Shown: positions 6,520-8,222 of the stretch, in pieces
Position numbering within the stretch: the stretch's first letter is position 1
Layout: each line of letters starts with the position of its first letter
Assembly: GCA_011049495.1 (NCBI GenBank)
Contig: DSBF01000228.1
Coordinates: forward strand, 1 to 8,222
Origin: Ignavibacteria bacterium
Lineage (GTDB): Bacteria; Bacteroidota; Ignavibacteria; Ignavibacteriales; Melioribacteraceae
Direction of reading: 5' to 3'
DNA: 8,222 bases
The notes under the pieces: generated by a model
Told to the model about the DNA's origin: nothing
Database searches by the model: none
The model's input: only the letters and a program-made list of their open reading frames with translations
Made by a program: the position numbers and the translations under genes

Positions 6520-6527
6520 TATATTTG
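6520..6527 (+). promoter_or_regulatory. Candidate -7 element (TAnnTTTG) for the OsmC gene
   Basis: TATATTTG matches the Bacteroidota -7 consensus exactly and lies 48 bp before the OsmC start codon, in the 99-bp gap after the metallophosphoesterase. The nearest upstream TTTG (6489-6492) is 27 bp away, longer than usual, so the -33 part is weak. It would give OsmC its own transcript of about 42 nt leader. Confidence 0.35.
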
Positions 6528-6575
6528 AACAATCATTTTATAGGACAAAATGTCAATTTATAAACAGGGGGTAAT

Positions 6576-7001
6576 ATGCCAATAAGAAAAGCGTCTGCCG
6601 TTTGGAACGGTAAATTAAGGGACGGAAACGGTACAATGAAAATGGAAAGCGGAGCTTACGAAGGGCAGTATTCTTTTTCATCCCGTTTTGAAGAGGGAAC
6701 AGGAACCAACCCGGAAGAACTAATAGCCGCCGCACATGCAGGCTGTTTCTCAATGGCTTTTTCAGCAGCATTAGAAAAAGAAGGGTTCGATCCGAAATCC
6801 GTTAGCACAGAAGCAAAAGTTAATTTAGTAAAGGGTGATGCCGGATTCAGCATTACCGAAATTACTCTGAATTGCAAAGCAGAAATTCCGAACATTGACG
6901 AAGCAAAATTCCAAGAAGTTGCCGAAGGAGCTAAGAAGGGCTGCCCTGTTTCCAGAGCATTGGCTGGTGTTGATATTAAGCTGAATGCTGAGTTGGTTTA
7001 A
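6576..7001 (+). CDS. osmC: OsmC-family peroxiredoxin (organic hydroperoxide reductase)
   Basis: Thiol-dependent peroxidase that reduces organic hydroperoxides, cytoplasmic, normally a homodimer. 141 residues, full length for the family. The two redox cysteines are C57 in AAHAGCFSM and C123 in KKGCPVSRAL, with the conserved Glu (E48) in GTNPEELIAAAHAGC and a candidate catalytic Arg at R37 (SSRFEEG). The N-terminus (KASAVWNGKLRDGNGTM) and the 'ITLNCKAEIPNID' strand also fit OsmC rather than the Ohr branch. The start at 6576-6578 is supported by a five-G ribosome site (6567-6571) 4 nt upstream. It has a possible promoter of its own and is not clearly tied to the phosphatase genes; general stress protection is the likely role. 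Assignment to the family is strong; the exact branch is less so. Confidence 0.93.
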   Translation: MPIRKASAVWNGKLRDGNGTMKMESGAYEGQYSFSSRFEEGTGTNPEELIAAAHAGCFSMAFSAALEKEGFDPKSVSTEAKVNLVKGDAGFSITEITLNCKAEIPNIDEAKFQEVAEGAKKGCPVSRALAGVDIKLNAELV

Positions 7002-7006
7002 ATAGC

Positions 7007-7043
7007 AACCTAAAAGGTCGCAAGGCATGTGACCTCGTTGGTT
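7007..7043. terminator. Interrupted stem-loop between convergent genes
   Basis: AGGTC (7015-7019) pairs with GACCT (7031-7035), and outside it AACC (7007-7010) pairs with GGTT (7040-7043) across a 4-nt internal loop on each side. It lies directly after the OsmC stop and ahead of the end of the leftward gene, where a terminator is expected. There is no proper T-run on either side, so an intrinsic terminator is only possible. Confidence 0.3.
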
Positions 7044-7069
7044 ATAACAATCCATTTATTTTAATATGT

Positions 7070-7564
7070 TCAATTCCTTTTACTGCTTTGAGGAACTGAT
7101 TTTAAATAAATTATTTTTCTGGTTTTCAATTCGACCTTAACAAAGGAAATACTATTCATATCAAAATTAATGGAAGAATTTTCGTCGTATTGTCTTAAAT
7201 TTTGTTCGTCCCGATTCCCCGGAATAATTTTTTCTACATTTGTCCAAAAAGTTTGAGGAAGCTGTAGAAAAATTTCAACCGATGTGCCGGGATTAATATA
7301 CACAGGATAACGATGCAATTTAATCATGTCTAATGGTAAAAGCACATCGCTTTCATCAGCGAGTCTTAAAGTATATTGATCTTCATTTCGGTTCAAATTT
7401 ATTGTCTCATCGGTAGCATTGTAAATCACAACTCTTAAATTTTTCGATTCAACTTCAGCCCAGGCAAAAAGGTTTGGATTCATTTTGTTGTTGCTGTAAT
7501 AGGTGATCCCGGTTTCTTCGGTGTATGCTCTTATTTTAAAATTGTGATATTCTTCTTCAGGCAT
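7070..7564 (-). CDS. Hypothetical protein, mature part of a predicted lipoprotein separated from its signal peptide by a stop codon
   Basis: 164 residues if started at its first ATG (7562-7564). I do not recognise the family. It is soluble, mixed-charge and beta-rich, with a central NLRVVIYNATDETINLN...PGTSVEIFLQLP stretch that looks like an Ig-like or immunoglobulin-type sandwich. The frame stays open 14 codons upstream of that ATG to TGT TCT TCA (Cys-Ser-Ser), preceded directly by TAA (7607-7609), and beyond it the same frame encodes a complete lipoprotein signal (next entry). Read through the TAA, the protein would be a 197-position lipoprotein with Cys at position 20. As sequenced, a product from the internal ATG would lack any export signal and that ATG has no ribosome site. 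It lies downstream of the M64 peptidase gene on the same strand, 64 bp apart, so the two may be one unit. Confidence 0.7.
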   Translation of the reverse strand: MPEEEYHNFKIRAYTEETGITYYSNNKMNPNLFAWAEVESKNLRVVIYNATDETINLNRNEDQYTLRLADESDVLLPLDMIKLHRYPVYINPGTSVEIFLQLPQTFWTNVEKIIPGNRDEQNLRQYDENSSINFDMNSISFVKVELKTRKIIYLKSVPQSSKRN

Positions 7565-7663
7565 TTCAATTCCGAAAAAATCATTAACCGGGTTTAATGA
7601 AGAACATTAAGTTATAAGAAGAATAGAAGTAAATAACAGAAAAAATATTTTTGTGTATCTCAT
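7565..7663 (-). pseudogene. Severed lipoprotein signal peptide of the preceding gene
   Basis: From the ATG at 7661-7663 the frame reads MRYTKIFFLLFTSILLIT, then TAA (codon 19), then Cys20-Ser-Ser and on into the downstream protein without a frame change (7663 to 7564 is exactly 33 codons). The basic start, hydrophobic core and I-T-[stop]-C arrangement fit a lipobox whose small -1 residue has become a stop. TCA (Ser) to TAA is one base change. Ribosome site is weak (AAAAAG before the ATG), as in other genes here. A sequencing error and a true nonsense mutation are both possible. Confidence 0.7.
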
Positions 7664-7727
7664 CTTTTTGTTAATCCGACATTTATTTTTTATTAATCTT
7701 TTTTAACAACAACAATATAAACAACTA

Positions 7728-8222
7728 TTACTCAGAGTAATGAAGAATAACTTTTTTAATTGTATCCTGACAAACATCACAAAACGGTTTTACCCCTTTG
7801 GAAAACATAATACAGTCAAGCATTGGTCTGTATAATCCATGCTGCATATAACCGGCTCCTTCAAACGCACCGACTTTTCCGTAATATTCATTTGCTTGTA
7901 AATGTGCAACGGCTTTATCTGTATTCGCTTTATCTTGCATGTCATAATTTTTTTCCGCGACTTCAATTTCTTCTTTTGATGCTTTGTTCTTTTTCAGTTC
8001 CGCAATTTCATTGTTTAATTTGTTTCTTACTTTCTGCCATTCGTAACCCATTAAATCAAACTCTTCTTTATTCCAAGGAGTTGGAAGTGGAGTTGTATCA
8101 TCTACTAAACTTTTCCACTTCAAATTTTCTTTGTCGAGGAGTGCTGTAATGTTTGGTTCGACCGGTTCTTTATCCGGTTTATAAAAATCGGAATAAGCTA
8201 CATCGGATGTATAATACTCATC
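7728..8222 (-). CDS. IgA-peptidase M64 family protein, C-terminal part (N-terminus beyond right edge)
   Basis: C-terminal 164 residues of a longer protein; the frame is open through the right edge. The end region KVGAFEGAGYMQHGLYRPMLDCIMF...FCDVCQDTIKKVI matches the conserved tail of M64 peptidases (zinc metallopeptidases named for IgA cleavage). The opening residues (DEYYTSDVAYSDFY...EPNITALLD) also fit this family. A charged helix (about 65-100, ELKKNKASKEEIEVAEKNYD) lies between. The catalytic HExxH region is expected upstream, outside the window, so activity cannot be judged. A TTG at 8121-8123 could be mistaken for a start, but similarity continues before it. These peptidases are usually exported; a lipoprotein gene follows 64 bp later on the same strand. 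Confidence 0.82.
   Translation of the reverse strand, partial: DEYYTSDVAYSDFYKPDKEPVEPNITALLDKENLKWKSLVDDTTPLPTPWNKEEFDLMGYEWQKVRNKLNNEIAELKKNKASKEEIEVAEKNYDMQDKANTDKAVAHLQANEYYGKVGAFEGAGYMQHGLYRPMLDCIMFSKGVKPFCDVCQDTIKKVILHYSE

Noticed and set aside
6553..7055. Three minus-strand frames overlapping the OsmC gene
   Set aside because: OsmC on the plus strand has both catalytic cysteines and a strong ribosome site; the others are antisense shadows.
8121..8123. TTG as the start of the M64-like protein
   Set aside because: The frame continues upstream to the window edge with family-like sequence, so this is an internal Leu.
7823..8149. A 108-codon plus-strand frame opposite the M64 gene
   Set aside because: The minus strand carries the conserved M64 tail; the plus frame has no recognisable feature.

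Overview
The window looks like part of a chromosome from an AT-rich member of the Bacteroidota/FCB group, most likely an Ignavibacteria-type lineage. The main clue is a secreted beta-propeller protein ending in a type IX secretion (T9SS) sorting domain with the YPNPFNPTTKI motif and a 'VYDILGKE...ASGVYLYKL' core. Supporting clues are an M64-type peptidase, several genes with no Shine-Dalgarno sequence, and promoter-like TAnnTTTG boxes. The lineage is an inference; no rRNA or tRNA is present to confirm it.

Left part, minus strand (1-2120): a class I SAM-dependent methyltransferase gene is followed by a TetR regulator and then a HlyD/YbhG-type membrane-fusion lipoprotein that runs off the left edge. 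The 111-bp gap before the TetR gene holds an exact TTGACA-N17-TATTTT promoter with five GGTTTC/GAAACC half-sites in and around it. This fits an autoregulated TetR-adaptor-(ABC exporter) operon, though the exporter genes would lie outside the window.

Centre (2121-4571): a plus-strand gene encodes a signal peptide, six YCF48/BNR-type beta-propeller repeats and a T9SS sorting domain. It is split into two reading frames by what looks like a one-base deletion near 3224/3225. A small secreted protein of unknown function lies on the minus strand (3773-4228), followed by about 340 bp of non-coding DNA.

Right part: a PAP2-family membrane phosphatase and a membrane-anchored YkuE-like metallophosphoesterase lie in tandem on the plus strand (4572-6476), followed by an OsmC-family hydroperoxide reductase (6576-7001). 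Converging on these from the right edge, on the minus strand, are the C-terminal part of an M64 (IgA-peptidase family) protein and a predicted lipoprotein. The lipoprotein's signal peptide is cut from its mature part by an in-frame TAA at the lipobox position just before the cysteine.

Three of the predicted exported proteins carry a lesion: no standard start codon (HlyD), a frameshift (propeller protein) and a nonsense codon (lipoprotein). This may reflect assembly or sequencing errors, or real decay. Raw reads or close relatives would decide. I see no mobile element, CRISPR array, tRNA or rRNA. I do not see a clearly new multi-gene system; the most distinctive signals are the TetR operator array and the three precisely placed lesions.
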